A DNA stretch of 34,728 nt from Candidatus Rokuibacteriota bacterium. GTDB taxonomy: Bacteria; Methylomirabilota; Methylomirabilia; Rokubacteriales; CSP1-6. The stretch is from NCBI GenBank assembly GCA_016184365.1, contig JACPCW010000114.1, positions 1 through 34,728 of the forward strand, written 5' to 3'. The notes beneath the pieces are model-generated. The model was given only the letters and a program-made list of their open reading frames with translations, was not told the DNA's origin and did no database searches. The translations under genes and the position numbers were made by a program. Of the stretch, positions 23,481-31,882 are shown one piece after another (within the stretch, counting starts at the first letter, position 1; the number at the start of each line of letters is the position of its first letter).

Positions 23481-25400
23481 ATGTTACCATCCGGCCTTGT
23501 GCTAGGCCTCGATTCGGCCATTGCTCGGGCTCAGTCCAGGCTGCTCGCCCTGCAGGCTCCGGACGGGTATTGGGTCGGAGAACTCGAGTCCGACACGACC
23601 ATCACGGCGGAGTACCTGCTCCTCGGTCATCTGCTCGACCGTGTGAACCTGGAGCGCGAGCGCCGCATGGTGCGCTATCTCCGGGGCCGCCAGCAGGCCG
23701 ACGGCAGCTTCGACCTGTTCGACGGCGGCCCCGCGAACCTGTCGGCCACGATCAAGGCGTACTTCGCCATGAAGATGGCCGGTGTGCCGATCGACGATCC
23801 GGCCATGGTGCGCGCGCGCGAGGTGATCCTCGCGATGGGCGGCCCGACCAGGGCCAACGTGTTCACGAAGATCCAGCTGGCGCTCTTCGGCGAATACGAC
23901 TGGAACGGCGTGCCGACGATGCCCGCGGAGATCATGCTGATCCCGCGGCCGTTCTTCCTCTTCAACATCTTCGAGATCTCGTACTGGTCGCGCACGGTGC
24001 TCGTGCCGCTGCTCGTCATCATGGACCGCAAGCCGGTGAAGTGGCTGCCGGCGGACAAGTCGCTCGACGAGCTGTGGCCGGTGCCGCGCCAGCATGCGAG
24101 CCTCCGGTTCGGCCGCTGGCCCGAGCCGTTCTCCTGGCGCGGTCTCTTCTGGAAGAGCTTCTTCATCACCGTGGACGACGGGCTCAAGATCTGGGAGCGC
24201 TTCTCCGTCCGGCCCGGACGCCGCCAGGGGATTTTGGCCGCGCAGCGCTTCCTCGAAGAGCGTCTCTCGGTGCCCGGCGGTCTTGGCGGCATCTATCCCG
24301 CGATGGCGAACTCGATCCTCGCCATGCGGCTGCTCGGCTATCCGGACGACCATCCGCTGGTCCGCGGGCAGATCAAGGAGATCGAGGCGCTCGCCGTCGA
24401 AAACGGTGACGAGCTGCACTATGGACCGTGCCCGTCGCCGGTGTGGGACACGGCGCTGGCCGCGAATGCGCTCGTCGAGAGCGGCCTGCCGCCCGACCAC
24501 GAGGCCCTCAAGCGGGCGGGCCAGTTCCTGATCGACAAGCAGATCTTCGTGCCGGGCGACTGGCAGGTGAAGCGCCCGCACGTGCAGCCGGGCGGCTGGG
24601 CGTTCCAGTTCCACAACGACTTCTACCCGGATCTCGACGACACCGCCGTCGTGCTGATGGCGCTCGAGAAGATCCGCGGCCTCGATCCCGACCGCGTGCG
24701 CTTCGCCAAGGAGCGTGGCCTCGGCTGGTTTCTCGGCATGCAGTGCGAAGCCGGCGGATGGGCGTCGTTCGACGCCGACAACCAGCGGATGTATCTCAAC
24801 CACATCCCGTTCGCCGATCACGGCGCGCTGCTCGATCCGCCGACCGAGGACCTCACCGGCCGCGGCCTCGAGCTCCTCGGGACGATCGGGTACGAGGCCG
24901 ACAACGACGTCGCGCAGCGCGCGCTCCACTTCGTCCAGCGCACGCAGCGGCACGACGGTCCGTGGTTCGGGCGGTGGGGCGTGAATTACATCTATGGCAC
25001 GTGGTCCGTGCTGCGCGGGCTCGGCGCGCTCGGCGTCGATCCGCGGCATGAATACGTGCAGCGCGCGGTGCGCTGGCTCCACGAGCGTCAGAACGCCGAC
25101 GGGGGCTGGGGCGAGACGTGCGAGAGCTACGACAATCCGGAGCTCGCGGGACGCGGCGTGTCGACGCCGAGCCAGACGGCCTGGGCGCTGCTCGGCCTCT
25201 TCGCGGTGGGGGCGACGACGGGGCGCCCCGTCGAGCGCGGCGTCGCATACCTGCTCGCGACGCAGCAGGCCGACGGGCTCTGGGACGATCCGTACTGGAA
25301 CGGCACCGGCTTCCCGCGCGTGTTCATGCTGAAGTACCACTACTACGCGAAGTACTTCCCCCTCTGGGCGTTGGGAGTCTATCGCCGCACGAAGGCATGA
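23481..25400 (+). CDS. shc: Squalene-hopene cyclase
   Basis: A 639-residue class II triterpene cyclase that turns squalene into hopene and hopanol. The catalytic Asp-x-Asp-Asp motif is in YPDLDDTAVVLMA. Several QW repeats are visible, such as QAPDGYWVGELE, GGWAFQFHND, EAGGWASFDADNQ, QNADGGWGET and QQADGLWDDPYWNG. WFGRWGVNYIYGTW and the final FPRVFMLKYHYYAKYFPLWALG are standard. It is a peripheral membrane enzyme. I list ATG 23481; GTG 23499 is an alternative that has TACCAT eight bases upstream and would be leaderless. The stop overlaps the next gene by four bases, which ties the cyclase to the lipid transport genes. Confidence 0.95.
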   Translation: MLPSGLVLGLDSAIARAQSRLLALQAPDGYWVGELESDTTITAEYLLLGHLLDRVNLERERRMVRYLRGRQQADGSFDLFDGGPANLSATIKAYFAMKMAGVPIDDPAMVRAREVILAMGGPTRANVFTKIQLALFGEYDWNGVPTMPAEIMLIPRPFFLFNIFEISYWSRTVLVPLLVIMDRKPVKWLPADKSLDELWPVPRQHASLRFGRWPEPFSWRGLFWKSFFITVDDGLKIWERFSVRPGRRQGILAAQRFLEERLSVPGGLGGIYPAMANSILAMRLLGYPDDHPLVRGQIKEIEALAVENGDELHYGPCPSPVWDTALAANALVESGLPPDHEALKRAGQFLIDKQIFVPGDWQVKRPHVQPGGWAFQFHNDFYPDLDDTAVVLMALEKIRGLDPDRVRFAKERGLGWFLGMQCEAGGWASFDADNQRMYLNHIPFADHGALLDPPTEDLTGRGLELLGTIGYEADNDVAQRALHFVQRTQRHDGPWFGRWGVNYIYGTWSVLRGLGALGVDPRHEYVQRAVRWLHERQNADGGWGETCESYDNPELAGRGVSTPSQTAWALLGLFAVGATTGRPVERGVAYLLATQQADGLWDDPYWNGTGFPRVFMLKYHYYAKYFPLWALGVYRRTKA

Positions 25401-26185
25401 AAGCGACGCCCGCGCTCCTCCGGCCCGTCGAGCTGCTCGGCGGCGGCGCAGTGTCGGTCGTCGAGGCCCTCGGGCGGTTCGGCGCGTTCTTTCTCGAAGC
25501 CGTCGTCGTCCTGTTCACGCCGCCGTTCAAGATCCGCGCGTTTCTCGATCGCATCCACTACATCGGCTACCGGTCGCTGCTCATCATTCTCTTGACCGGC
25601 GCCTTCACGGGCATGGTCCTCGGCCTGCAGATCTTCATCACGCTCTCGCGGTTCGGCTCCGAAGCCTTTCTCGGTCCGGCCGTCGCGCTCTCGCTCATCC
25701 GCGAGCTGGGCCCGGTGCTCGCCGCGCTGATGGTGACCGGCCGCGCGGGCTCGGCGCTCACCGCCGAGATCGGCATCATGCGCATCACCGAGCAGATCGA
25801 CGCGCTCACGGTGATGGCGCTGAACCCCATGCGCTATCTCGTCGTCCCGTCGGTGCTGGCGGGGCTCCTCACGTTCCCGCTCATGACGGCGCTCTTCGAC
25901 GTGATCGGCATCTTCGGCGGCTACCTCGTCGGCGTGCGGCTCCTCGGGCTGTCGGCCGGCACGTATTTCGGCGAGATGCAGACCTTCGTCGCGCTCGAGG
26001 ACATCATGACGGGGTTCTGGAAGTCCGTGTCCTTCGGCGTGATCGTGACGTGGGTCGCTACCTACAAGGGGTTCCACGTCGGGCACGGCGCGGAAGGCGT
26101 CGCGCGCGCCACGACGCAGTCGGTGGTGCTCGCGTCCGTGCTGATCCTCGTGTGGGATTACTTCCTCGGATCGGTCCTGCCGTGA
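25397..26185 (+). CDS. mlaE: MlaE-family ABC transporter permease
   Basis: A 262-residue inner-membrane permease with five or six helices. It has the MlaE core: IGYRSLLIILLTGAFTGMVL, RFGSEAFLGPAVALSLIREL, the coupling sequence MVTGRAGSALTAEIGIM, and EQIDALTVMALNPMRYLVVP. Together with MlaF and MlaD it should move phospholipids or related lipids between the inner membrane and the periplasmic carrier. It overlaps the cyclase stop as ATGA. Confidence 0.93.
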   Translation: MKATPALLRPVELLGGGAVSVVEALGRFGAFFLEAVVVLFTPPFKIRAFLDRIHYIGYRSLLIILLTGAFTGMVLGLQIFITLSRFGSEAFLGPAVALSLIRELGPVLAALMVTGRAGSALTAEIGIMRITEQIDALTVMALNPMRYLVVPSVLAGLLTFPLMTALFDVIGIFGGYLVGVRLLGLSAGTYFGEMQTFVALEDIMTGFWKSVSFGVIVTWVATYKGFHVGHGAEGVARATTQSVVLASVLILVWDYFLGSVLP

Positions 26186-26201
26186 CCGCCGCCGTTCACG
26201 C

Positions 26202-26933
26202 GTGATCCAGATCGAGGCGCTGACCAAGTCCTTTCGGGGCCAGTCCGTGCTCCGCGGCGTGAGCCTCACGGTGCCGACGGGCGCGATCACCGTCATCATC
26301 GGCCGGAGCGGCGGCGGCAAGTCGGTGCTCCTCAAGCACGTGATCGGCCTGCTGCGCCCGGACAGCGGGCGCGTCCTCGTCGATGGCGAAGACGTCACGC
26401 AGCTCTCCGGCGAAGCGCTCGACCGCGTGCGCCGGCGCTACGGCGTGGTCTTCCAGGGCGGCGCGCTGTTCGACTCGCTGACGTGCGGCGACAACGTCGC
26501 GTTTCCGCTGCGCGAGAAGCTGCGGCTGCCGCGGCGCGACGTCGGCCCGCGCGTCGAAGCCGCGCTCGCCCAGGTCGGGCTCGAAGGCGTCGGCGCGAAG
26601 TATCCGGCCGAGATCTCGGGGGGCATGCGCAAGCGCGTGGCGATCGCGCGCGCGCTCGTCACCGAGCCCGAGATCATCTTCTTCGACGAGCCGACGACGG
26701 GGCTCGATCCGATCCTCGTGAATACCATTCATCGCCTGATCCGCGCGCTGCACGAGCGGTATCATTTCACCGCGGTGATCGTGAGCCACGAGATTCCGTC
26801 GATCTTCGAGATCGCCCACCGCGTCGCGATGCTCGGCGACGGACGGATCGTCGAGGAAGGGCCCCCGGACACGCTGCAGGCGTCGGCCAACCCGCTCGTG
26901 CAACAGTTCATCAAGGGCGAGCCGGAGCCCTGA
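26202..26933 (+). CDS. mlaF: MlaF-family ABC transporter ATPase
   Basis: A 243-residue ATPase. Walker A is GRSGGGKSVLLKH, the Q-loop is VVFQGGALF, the signature is EISGGMRKRVAIARAL and Walker B is IIFFDEPTTGLDP, followed by a VSHE switch. The GGM(R/Q)KR form of the signature and the GLLRPDSG segment are typical of MlaF rather than other importers. The start is GTG at 26202, 16 bases after mlaE. Confidence 0.93.
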   Translation: MIQIEALTKSFRGQSVLRGVSLTVPTGAITVIIGRSGGGKSVLLKHVIGLLRPDSGRVLVDGEDVTQLSGEALDRVRRRYGVVFQGGALFDSLTCGDNVAFPLREKLRLPRRDVGPRVEAALAQVGLEGVGAKYPAEISGGMRKRVAIARALVTEPEIIFFDEPTTGLDPILVNTIHRLIRALHERYHFTAVIVSHEIPSIFEIAHRVAMLGDGRIVEEGPPDTLQASANPLVQQFIKGEPEP

Positions 26934-26945
26934 CAGGAGATCACC

Positions 26946-27386
26946 ATGGAGCGCACAAAGCTCAATCTGGGCGTCGGGATCTTCATGCTGCTCGGCATCT
27001 TGGCTTTGGGGTACCTTTCCATTAAGCTTGGCCGCGTTTCATTTTTCGGCGGCGGCGGCTATGTGGTGACCGTCGACTTTCCGTCGGTGGGCGGTCTGAA
27101 GGAAGGCTCGACGGTCGAGATCGCGGGCGTCGAGATCGGGCGCGTCGAGGCCATTGGTCTGGCGGACTATCAGGCGCGTGTCACGCTGCGCGTGAACACG
27201 GACGTGAAGCTGCAGGAAGACGTCATCGCCTCGATCAAGACCAAGGGACTGATCGGCGAGAAGTACGTCCGCATCAGCCCCGGCGGCTCCGAAAAGATCA
27301 TCGGGCCGAACGGCAAGATCCGTGAGGTCGAGGCGCCCGTAGACTTCGAAGAGCTCTTGTCCAAGTACATTTTCGGCAAGGTCTAG
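26946..27386 (+). CDS. mlaD: MlaD-family MCE protein
   Basis: A 146-residue periplasmic lipid-binding protein held by one N-terminal membrane helix (residues about 8-26). The single MCE domain shows VDFPSVGGLKEGSTVEIAGV, then GRVEAIGL and the IKTKGLIGEKYVRISPGG segment. It forms the hexameric ring that passes lipid through to the MlaE channel. AGGAGA stands upstream of the ATG. Confidence 0.93.
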   Translation: MERTKLNLGVGIFMLLGILALGYLSIKLGRVSFFGGGGYVVTVDFPSVGGLKEGSTVEIAGVEIGRVEAIGLADYQARVTLRVNTDVKLQEDVIASIKTKGLIGEKYVRISPGGSEKIIGPNGKIREVEAPVDFEELLSKYIFGKV

Positions 27387-27395
27387 GAGGTTCGC

Positions 27396-28037
27396 ATGCG
27401 CCAGTGGGGCTATGGGGTCATGGTGCTGTCCCTCGTGTTCGCGCTTTCCGGCGTCGGCGATCCGGCGTGGGCCGGAGCTCCGACCGAGCATCTCAGGTTG
27501 CAGGTGGAGCGCGTGATCAAGACGCTCGACGATCCGGAGCTCAAGAAGGAGTCGCGCGCGCGCGAGCGTCGCCAGGCCGTCCGGAAGATCGCCGACGACA
27601 TCTTCGATTTCACCGAGACGGCGAAGCGGTCGCTCGGACGTCACTGGGCGAATCGCAGCGCGGCGGAGCGCGAGGAGTTCGTGCGGCTCTTCACCGATCT
27701 GCTCGAGCGCTCCTACCTGAGCAAGATCGAGACCTACGGCGGCGAGAAGGTCCACTACGGCGGTGACGCCGTCGACGGCGACGTCGCGACCGTCAAGACG
27801 CGGATCGCGACGAAGGGCGGCACGGAGATCCCGATCGACTACAAGATGCTGAAGCGCGGCGACCGGTGGCTCGTCTACGACGTCGCGATCGAGGGCGTGA
27901 GCCTCGTCGCCAACTACCGCACGCAGTTCAACAAGATCATCCAGACCTCGTCCTACCAGGAACTCGTGAAGAAGCTCAAGACGAAGCAGGAAGAGTTCCT
28001 CGAGGACGAAAAGCAGAAGCGGACGTCGCTGAGGTGA
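27396..28037 (+). CDS. MlaC / HpnM-type periplasmic lipid carrier
   Basis: A 213-residue Tol-Tol-Ttg2 (MlaC) family protein. The signal peptide is MVLSLVFALSGVGDPAWAGA, with a likely cut after AWA. The mature part has FDFTETAKRSLGRHW, the EFVRLFTDLLERSYL helix and the WLVYDVAIEGVSLVANYRTQ strand region that is conserved. In hopanoid clusters this family is called HpnM; otherwise it would be named MlaC. It should shuttle a lipid between the inner-membrane Mla complex and the outer membrane. AGGAGG precedes the ATG. Confidence 0.9.
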   Translation: MRQWGYGVMVLSLVFALSGVGDPAWAGAPTEHLRLQVERVIKTLDDPELKKESRARERRQAVRKIADDIFDFTETAKRSLGRHWANRSAAEREEFVRLFTDLLERSYLSKIETYGGEKVHYGGDAVDGDVATVKTRIATKGGTEIPIDYKMLKRGDRWLVYDVAIEGVSLVANYRTQFNKIIQTSSYQELVKKLKTKQEEFLEDEKQKRTSLR

Positions 28038-28792
28038 GCGTCCGTCCCGGCACGCGTGCCATCGTCCTCGCCGCGGGCGTGGCACGCCGCCTCGCGCCGC
28101 TGACCGACCGCACGAACAAGTGCTTGCTGCCCGTCGGCGGCCGACCGCTGCTCGATCGCATGCTGTCGGCGCTGGTGGCCGTCGGCGTCACGGAGACGAC
28201 CCTCGTCGTCGGCCATTGCGCCGACCAGGTGCGCGCGCTCGCCGGCGAGCGGTTCGCGGGCATGCCGATCCGTTACATCGACAATCCCGACTATCGCCGC
28301 GGCTCGGTGCTGTCGCTCTACGCCGCGCGCGACGTGCTGACGTCCGGCCCCGCGCTCGTCATGGACGCCGACGTGCTGTTCCCGCGGGAGTTCCTCCGCC
28401 GCCTCCTGACGGCGCCGGCGCACTGCGCCGTGCTCGTCGATCGTGGCTTCGCGGACACCGGCGAAGAGCAGAAGGCGTACACGCACGCCGGTCGCGTCGT
28501 CACGCTCTCGAAGAAAGCCGTCCCGCCGTCCTGGGACGCCGTCGGCGAGAACGTCGGGTTCTTCCGCACGGACGACGCCGGCGCCGACCTCGTCGGGCTG
28601 CTCGAGAAAGTCATCCGCGAAGGGACGGGCCTCGACGAGTACGAAGAAGGCATCAACCTCCTGATGCAGCGACACCAGGTCCAGCCCGTCGACGTCACGG
28701 GCCTGGCCTGGACCGAGATCGACTTCGTCGAGGACCTGCGCCGCGCCGAGGCCGACGTGCTGCCGCACGTCGCCGCCCTCGACGGCGCGTGA
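28034..28792 (+). CDS. NTP transferase, probably CTP:(inositol) phosphate cytidylyltransferase
   Basis: A 252-residue LicC/IPCT-like nucleotidyltransferase. It has AIVLAAGVARRLAPLTDRT with the LLPVGGRPLL strand, VMDADVLF as the metal-binding acidic site, GENVGFFR, and a LAWTEIDFVEDLRRAE tail that LicC-type and CTP:inositol-1-phosphate enzymes share. The next gene is a CDP-alcohol phosphotransferase and inositol-phosphate synthase is 2 kb away, so CDP-inositol is the product I favour. Phosphocholine or aminoethylphosphonate as substrate cannot be excluded. The GTG start overlaps the MlaC stop by four bases. Confidence 0.75.
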   Translation: MSVRPGTRAIVLAAGVARRLAPLTDRTNKCLLPVGGRPLLDRMLSALVAVGVTETTLVVGHCADQVRALAGERFAGMPIRYIDNPDYRRGSVLSLYAARDVLTSGPALVMDADVLFPREFLRRLLTAPAHCAVLVDRGFADTGEEQKAYTHAGRVVTLSKKAVPPSWDAVGENVGFFRTDDAGADLVGLLEKVIREGTGLDEYEEGINLLMQRHQVQPVDVTGLAWTEIDFVEDLRRAEADVLPHVAALDGA

Positions 28793-29937
28793 TCCGCGAC
28801 GCCGCGCTCTATCTCGCCACTCCCGACGACATCCGCCTGGCGCGCCAGACGGTCGCCGGCCGTCCCCTCGCCTTCCGCATCGTGATGGCGGCCGTCCGCG
28901 CCGGCGTCCAGCGCGTGACCGTTCCCAGCGTCTTGCGCGATCCCGCACTCGAGACGGCGCTGGCGCGATCGCCGAGCGCGCGCGCCGCGATCCACTGGGT
29001 GCAGGGCGACGCGCCGGCGCCTTCGGGCCCGATCGTCCTCCTGCCCGCCACGACGCTCATCACCGCGCCCGTCGTGGCGTCGCTCGCCGCGTCGCCGGCC
29101 ACGCGCGCGGTCGTCGCGACGCGCGACGCCGCATCGCCCGTCGCCGCCGCGACGCCCGGCGTCATCGCGCCGATCTGGCCGGCGCTCGTGCGCGGCGACG
29201 CGGTCGGCGCGGCGCTGGCAAAGGCGCTGCGGGATTCAGCGGCGGACGACGCGGCCACGCTCGGACTCGTGGCGCCGATCCGCACGCCGGAATCCGCCGC
29301 GGCGGCCGAGGAGCGGCTGCTCTCGACGCTCGGCAGTCCGATCGACACGCGCTTCGACCGCGCGTTTCACCGGCGGCTCTCGCGTCCCATCACGAGGTGG
29401 GCGATCGCGCATGGCGTGACCGCGAACGCGATCACCGTCACGAGCATCGCCGTCGGCTTCCTGGCCGCGGTGGCGATCGCGTCCGACGGCATCGCCGGCG
29501 CCATCCTCGGCGTCCTGCTCTACGCCGTCGCCGTCGTGCTCGACCACGCCGACGGTGAAGTGGCGCGTCTCGCGTTCGCGGAAAGCGCGTTCGGCGAATG
29601 GCTCGACGTCGGGGGCGATACGCTGGTGCACGCGTCGCTCGTCGCCGGCATGGGGATGACCGCCGAACGCGCGGCCGACGCCGGCTTCGCGATGGGGCTC
29701 GTCGCCGCCGTCGGCGTCATCGCCAGCGCCTGGGTGGCGAAAACGGCGCCGCCGGCGGGCAACGCCGTCAACCGCGCGTTCGGTGCGCTCGGCAACCGCG
29801 ACGGGTTCTACGTGATGCTGGTCGCGTTCCTGCTGGCGCTCGCGACGGCGCCATCCCTGCTGCCGGCGCTCATGGTGCTCGTCGCGCTCGGCACGCACGC
29901 GTACTGGATCGGGATGGTGATCACAAAGGGGGCCTAG
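28789..29937 (+). CDS. CDP-alcohol phosphatidyltransferase with N-terminal degenerate NTP-transferase-like domain
   Basis: A 382-residue protein of two parts. Residues 1 to about 180 are Ala/Val-rich with alternating strands and helices like a nucleotidyltransferase (IVLLPATTLITAPVV at the place of the metal site), but lack the usual LAAGxGxR loop. Residues about 190-382 form a membrane-bound CDP-OH phosphatidyltransferase with the full motif: DHADGEVAR, eight residues, Gly, three residues, Asp, three residues, Asp (DVGGD). Relatives include di-myo-inositol phosphate phosphate synthase, which is also often fused to a cytidylyltransferase. It overlaps the preceding gene as GTGA. It may transfer phospho-inositol from CDP-inositol to an alcohol; the acceptor is unknown. 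Confidence 0.82.
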   Translation: MIRDAALYLATPDDIRLARQTVAGRPLAFRIVMAAVRAGVQRVTVPSVLRDPALETALARSPSARAAIHWVQGDAPAPSGPIVLLPATTLITAPVVASLAASPATRAVVATRDAASPVAAATPGVIAPIWPALVRGDAVGAALAKALRDSAADDAATLGLVAPIRTPESAAAAEERLLSTLGSPIDTRFDRAFHRRLSRPITRWAIAHGVTANAITVTSIAVGFLAAVAIASDGIAGAILGVLLYAVAVVLDHADGEVARLAFAESAFGEWLDVGGDTLVHASLVAGMGMTAERAADAGFAMGLVAAVGVIASAWVAKTAPPAGNAVNRAFGALGNRDGFYVMLVAFLLALATAPSLLPALMVLVALGTHAYWIGMVITKGA

Positions 29938-29951
29938 AAGGGCCCCCCTTT
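29925..29951. terminator. Two-way terminator shared by convergent genes
   Basis: AAAGGGGG (29925-29932) pairs with CCCCCTTT (29944-29951), and CC/GG inside can extend the stem. Each strand has a GC stem ending in a short T run, so it can work in both directions. The two convergent stop codons (TAG at 29935-29937 and, on the minus strand, at 29936-29934) lie within its loop. Confidence 0.6.
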
Positions 29952-30704
29952 ACCCGTGGCGCTCCTCGAAATCGCGTCACCGCGTGCGCGCGCGAACACT
30001 TGCCGGAACCCGAAGTACGCGATCGCGTCCTTCATGTCCGACACGAACCGCTTGAGCGGATTCATCCTCGCGTCGGTCACGTACTCGAGCGTCAGGCTCA
30101 CGCGCTCCTCGTGGTCGCCGAGCGGCGTGATCGCGTGCCAGAGCGTGTCGCCGTTGAAGAGGACGAGCGTGCCGGGCTCGGTCGCGAGCGACAGGTCGAC
30201 GGGCGTGCGTGACGGCTCGCGCCGATGCAGCTGGCACACGAGCCGGCTCGACGACCGCTCGATCAGACCGAGCAGCACCGTGTAGCGCACGCCCTTGTAG
30301 TACGACGTGTCGTAGTGAAAGCCGATGTGATCGCCCGGCTCCGTATAGAAGTAGAGCGCGCACGCGTGCGGATCGCGCACGGGACACGGCTTCGCGTCGC
30401 GGCCGGTGATCGCGCGGATGAACGCGGTGAAGGCCGGCGCGTGGTAGAGCGCCAGGATCGACGGCGCCTCGGCGCGCAGCGTGTGGTGACTGACGCTGCC
30501 GCCCTTCTTGTGCTTCGGAATGTAGTTCCGATGGATCGCCGGACGCACGCGCGCCACTTCGTCGAGCCAGCGCGCGGCGAGCGACTCGGGAAAGAGCCGC
30601 TCGAGGACGAGGAACTCGCCCTGCCGCCAGTACGTCTCACGCGCGGCCGCGACGTCGACGCGCGCGAGCGTCCGCGCGACGTCGTCCGCGACGGAGGCGA
30701 TCAT
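29934..30704 (-). CDS. 2-oxoglutarate/Fe(II) dioxygenase-like protein
   Basis: A 256-residue protein of the non-haem iron dioxygenase fold. The first two iron ligands are in [15 protein letters not shown] (His-x-Asp), the distal His is in [12 protein letters not shown], and the 2-oxoglutarate Arg is probably in [10 protein letters not shown]. Ahead of these, [13 protein letters not shown] is similar to phytanoyl-CoA or prolyl hydroxylase-type proteins. I chose ATG 30704; the frame is open upstream but that part is in the intergenic region. TAGCAT at 30717-30712 lies seven bases before the start, so a leaderless mRNA is possible. A substrate of lipid or inositol type is suggested only by the location. 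Confidence 0.8.
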   Translation of the reverse strand: MIASVADDVARTLARVDVAAARETYWRQGEFLVLERLFPESLAARWLDEVARVRPAIHRNYIPKHKKGGSVSHHTLRAEAPSILALYHAPAFTAFIRAITGRDAKPCPVRDPHACALYFYTEPGDHIGFHYDTSYYKGVRYTVLLGLIERSSSRLVCQLHRREPSRTPVDLSLATEPGTLVLFNGDTLWHAITPLGDHEERVSLTLEYVTDARMNPLKRFVSDMKDAIAYFGFRQVFARARGDAISRSATGKGGPF

Positions 30705-30784
30705 GGCCCGTATGCTACACTGAACCGCGTTCGCGCCGGTCGCTCCTCTCCGCACGACGGCCACGCTTCACCCAAGGAGGCGCC

Positions 30785-31858
30785 GTGGGTTCCGTACGAG
30801 TCGCCATCATCGGTGTCGGCAACTGCGCCTCGGCTCTCGTCCAGGGCGTCCACTACTACCGCAACGCGCCCGACGACGGCTTCGTCCCCGGCCTGATGCA
30901 CACGCGGCTCGGCGACTATCACGTCGGCGACATCGAGTTTTCCGCCGCGTTCGACATCGACGAGCGCAAGGTCGGCCGCGACCTCGGCGACGCGATCGGG
31001 CAGGAGCCGAACAACACGGTGCGCTTCGCGGAGGTGCCGACGCTCGGCGTGCCCGTCCATCGCGGCATGACGCACGACGGCCTCGGCCTGTATCTCTCGC
31101 AGATGATCAAGAAGGCGCCCGGCGCGACCGCCGACATCGCCGGCATCCTGCGCGAGACCGGCACGCACGTCGTCGTGAACTTCCTGCCCGTCGGCAGCGA
31201 GATGGCCACGAAGTGGTACGTCGAGCAGGTGCTCGACGCGGGCTGCGCGTTCGTGAACTGCATTCCGGTGTTCATCGCGCGCGAGGCGTACTGGCGGCGC
31301 CGCTTCGAAGAGCGCGGCCTCCCGGTCGTCGGCGACGACGTGAAGAGCCAGGTCGGCGCCACCATCGTCCACCGCATCCTCACGCGCCTCTTCAACGAGC
31401 GCGGCGTGCGGCTCAACCACACGAGCCAGCTGAACTTCGGCGGCAACACCGACTTCTACAACATGCTCGAGCGCGAGCGGCTCCTGTCGAAGAAGATCTC
31501 GAAGACCGATTCCGTCCGCTCGCAGCTCGGCCACGACCTGCCCACCGACGCGGTGCACATCGGGCCGAGCGACTACGTGCCGTGGCTCGCCGACCGCAAG
31601 TGGGCGCACATCCGGCTCGAAGGCCACGGCTTCGGCGATCAGCCCATCAACATCGAGCTGAAGCTGGAAGTCTGGGACTCGCCGAACTCCGCGGGCGTGG
31701 TGATCGACGCCGTGCGCTCCTGCAAGATCGCGCTCGATCGCGGTCTGAAGGGCGCGCTCGCCGCGCCGTCGGCGTATCTGATGAAATCGCCGCCCGAGCA
31801 GTGGTCCGACGAGCTCGCACGCCAGCGGCTCGAGCGGTTCATCGCCGGCGACGAATAG
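30785..31858 (+). CDS. ino1: Inositol-3-phosphate synthase
   Basis: A 357-residue myo-inositol-phosphate synthase of the shorter actinobacterial/archaeal type. It has the NAD site [27 protein letters not shown], the [17 protein letters not shown] stretch, [16 protein letters not shown] with the catalytic Lys, [13 protein letters not shown], and [12 protein letters not shown] with more active-site lysines. It converts glucose 6-phosphate to L-myo-inositol phosphate. AAGGAGG is four bases before the GTG start, which is close. HpnN follows after 24 bases. It provides the substrate expected by the cytidylyltransferase and CDP-alcohol transferase of the neighbouring operon. Confidence 0.94.
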   Translation: MGSVRVAIIGVGNCASALVQGVHYYRNAPDDGFVPGLMHTRLGDYHVGDIEFSAAFDIDERKVGRDLGDAIGQEPNNTVRFAEVPTLGVPVHRGMTHDGLGLYLSQMIKKAPGATADIAGILRETGTHVVVNFLPVGSEMATKWYVEQVLDAGCAFVNCIPVFIAREAYWRRRFEERGLPVVGDDVKSQVGATIVHRILTRLFNERGVRLNHTSQLNFGGNTDFYNMLERERLLSKKISKTDSVRSQLGHDLPTDAVHIGPSDYVPWLADRKWAHIRLEGHGFGDQPINIELKLEVWDSPNSAGVVIDAVRSCKIALDRGLKGALAAPSAYLMKSPPEQWSDELARQRLERFIAGDE

Positions 31859-31882
31859 GCCGCGCCGGCCGGATCTGCTGTC

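Noticed and set aside
23502..25340. A 612-codon open frame antisense to the cyclase
   Set aside because: No recognisable domain; composition is that of a shadow frame over a strongly supported gene.
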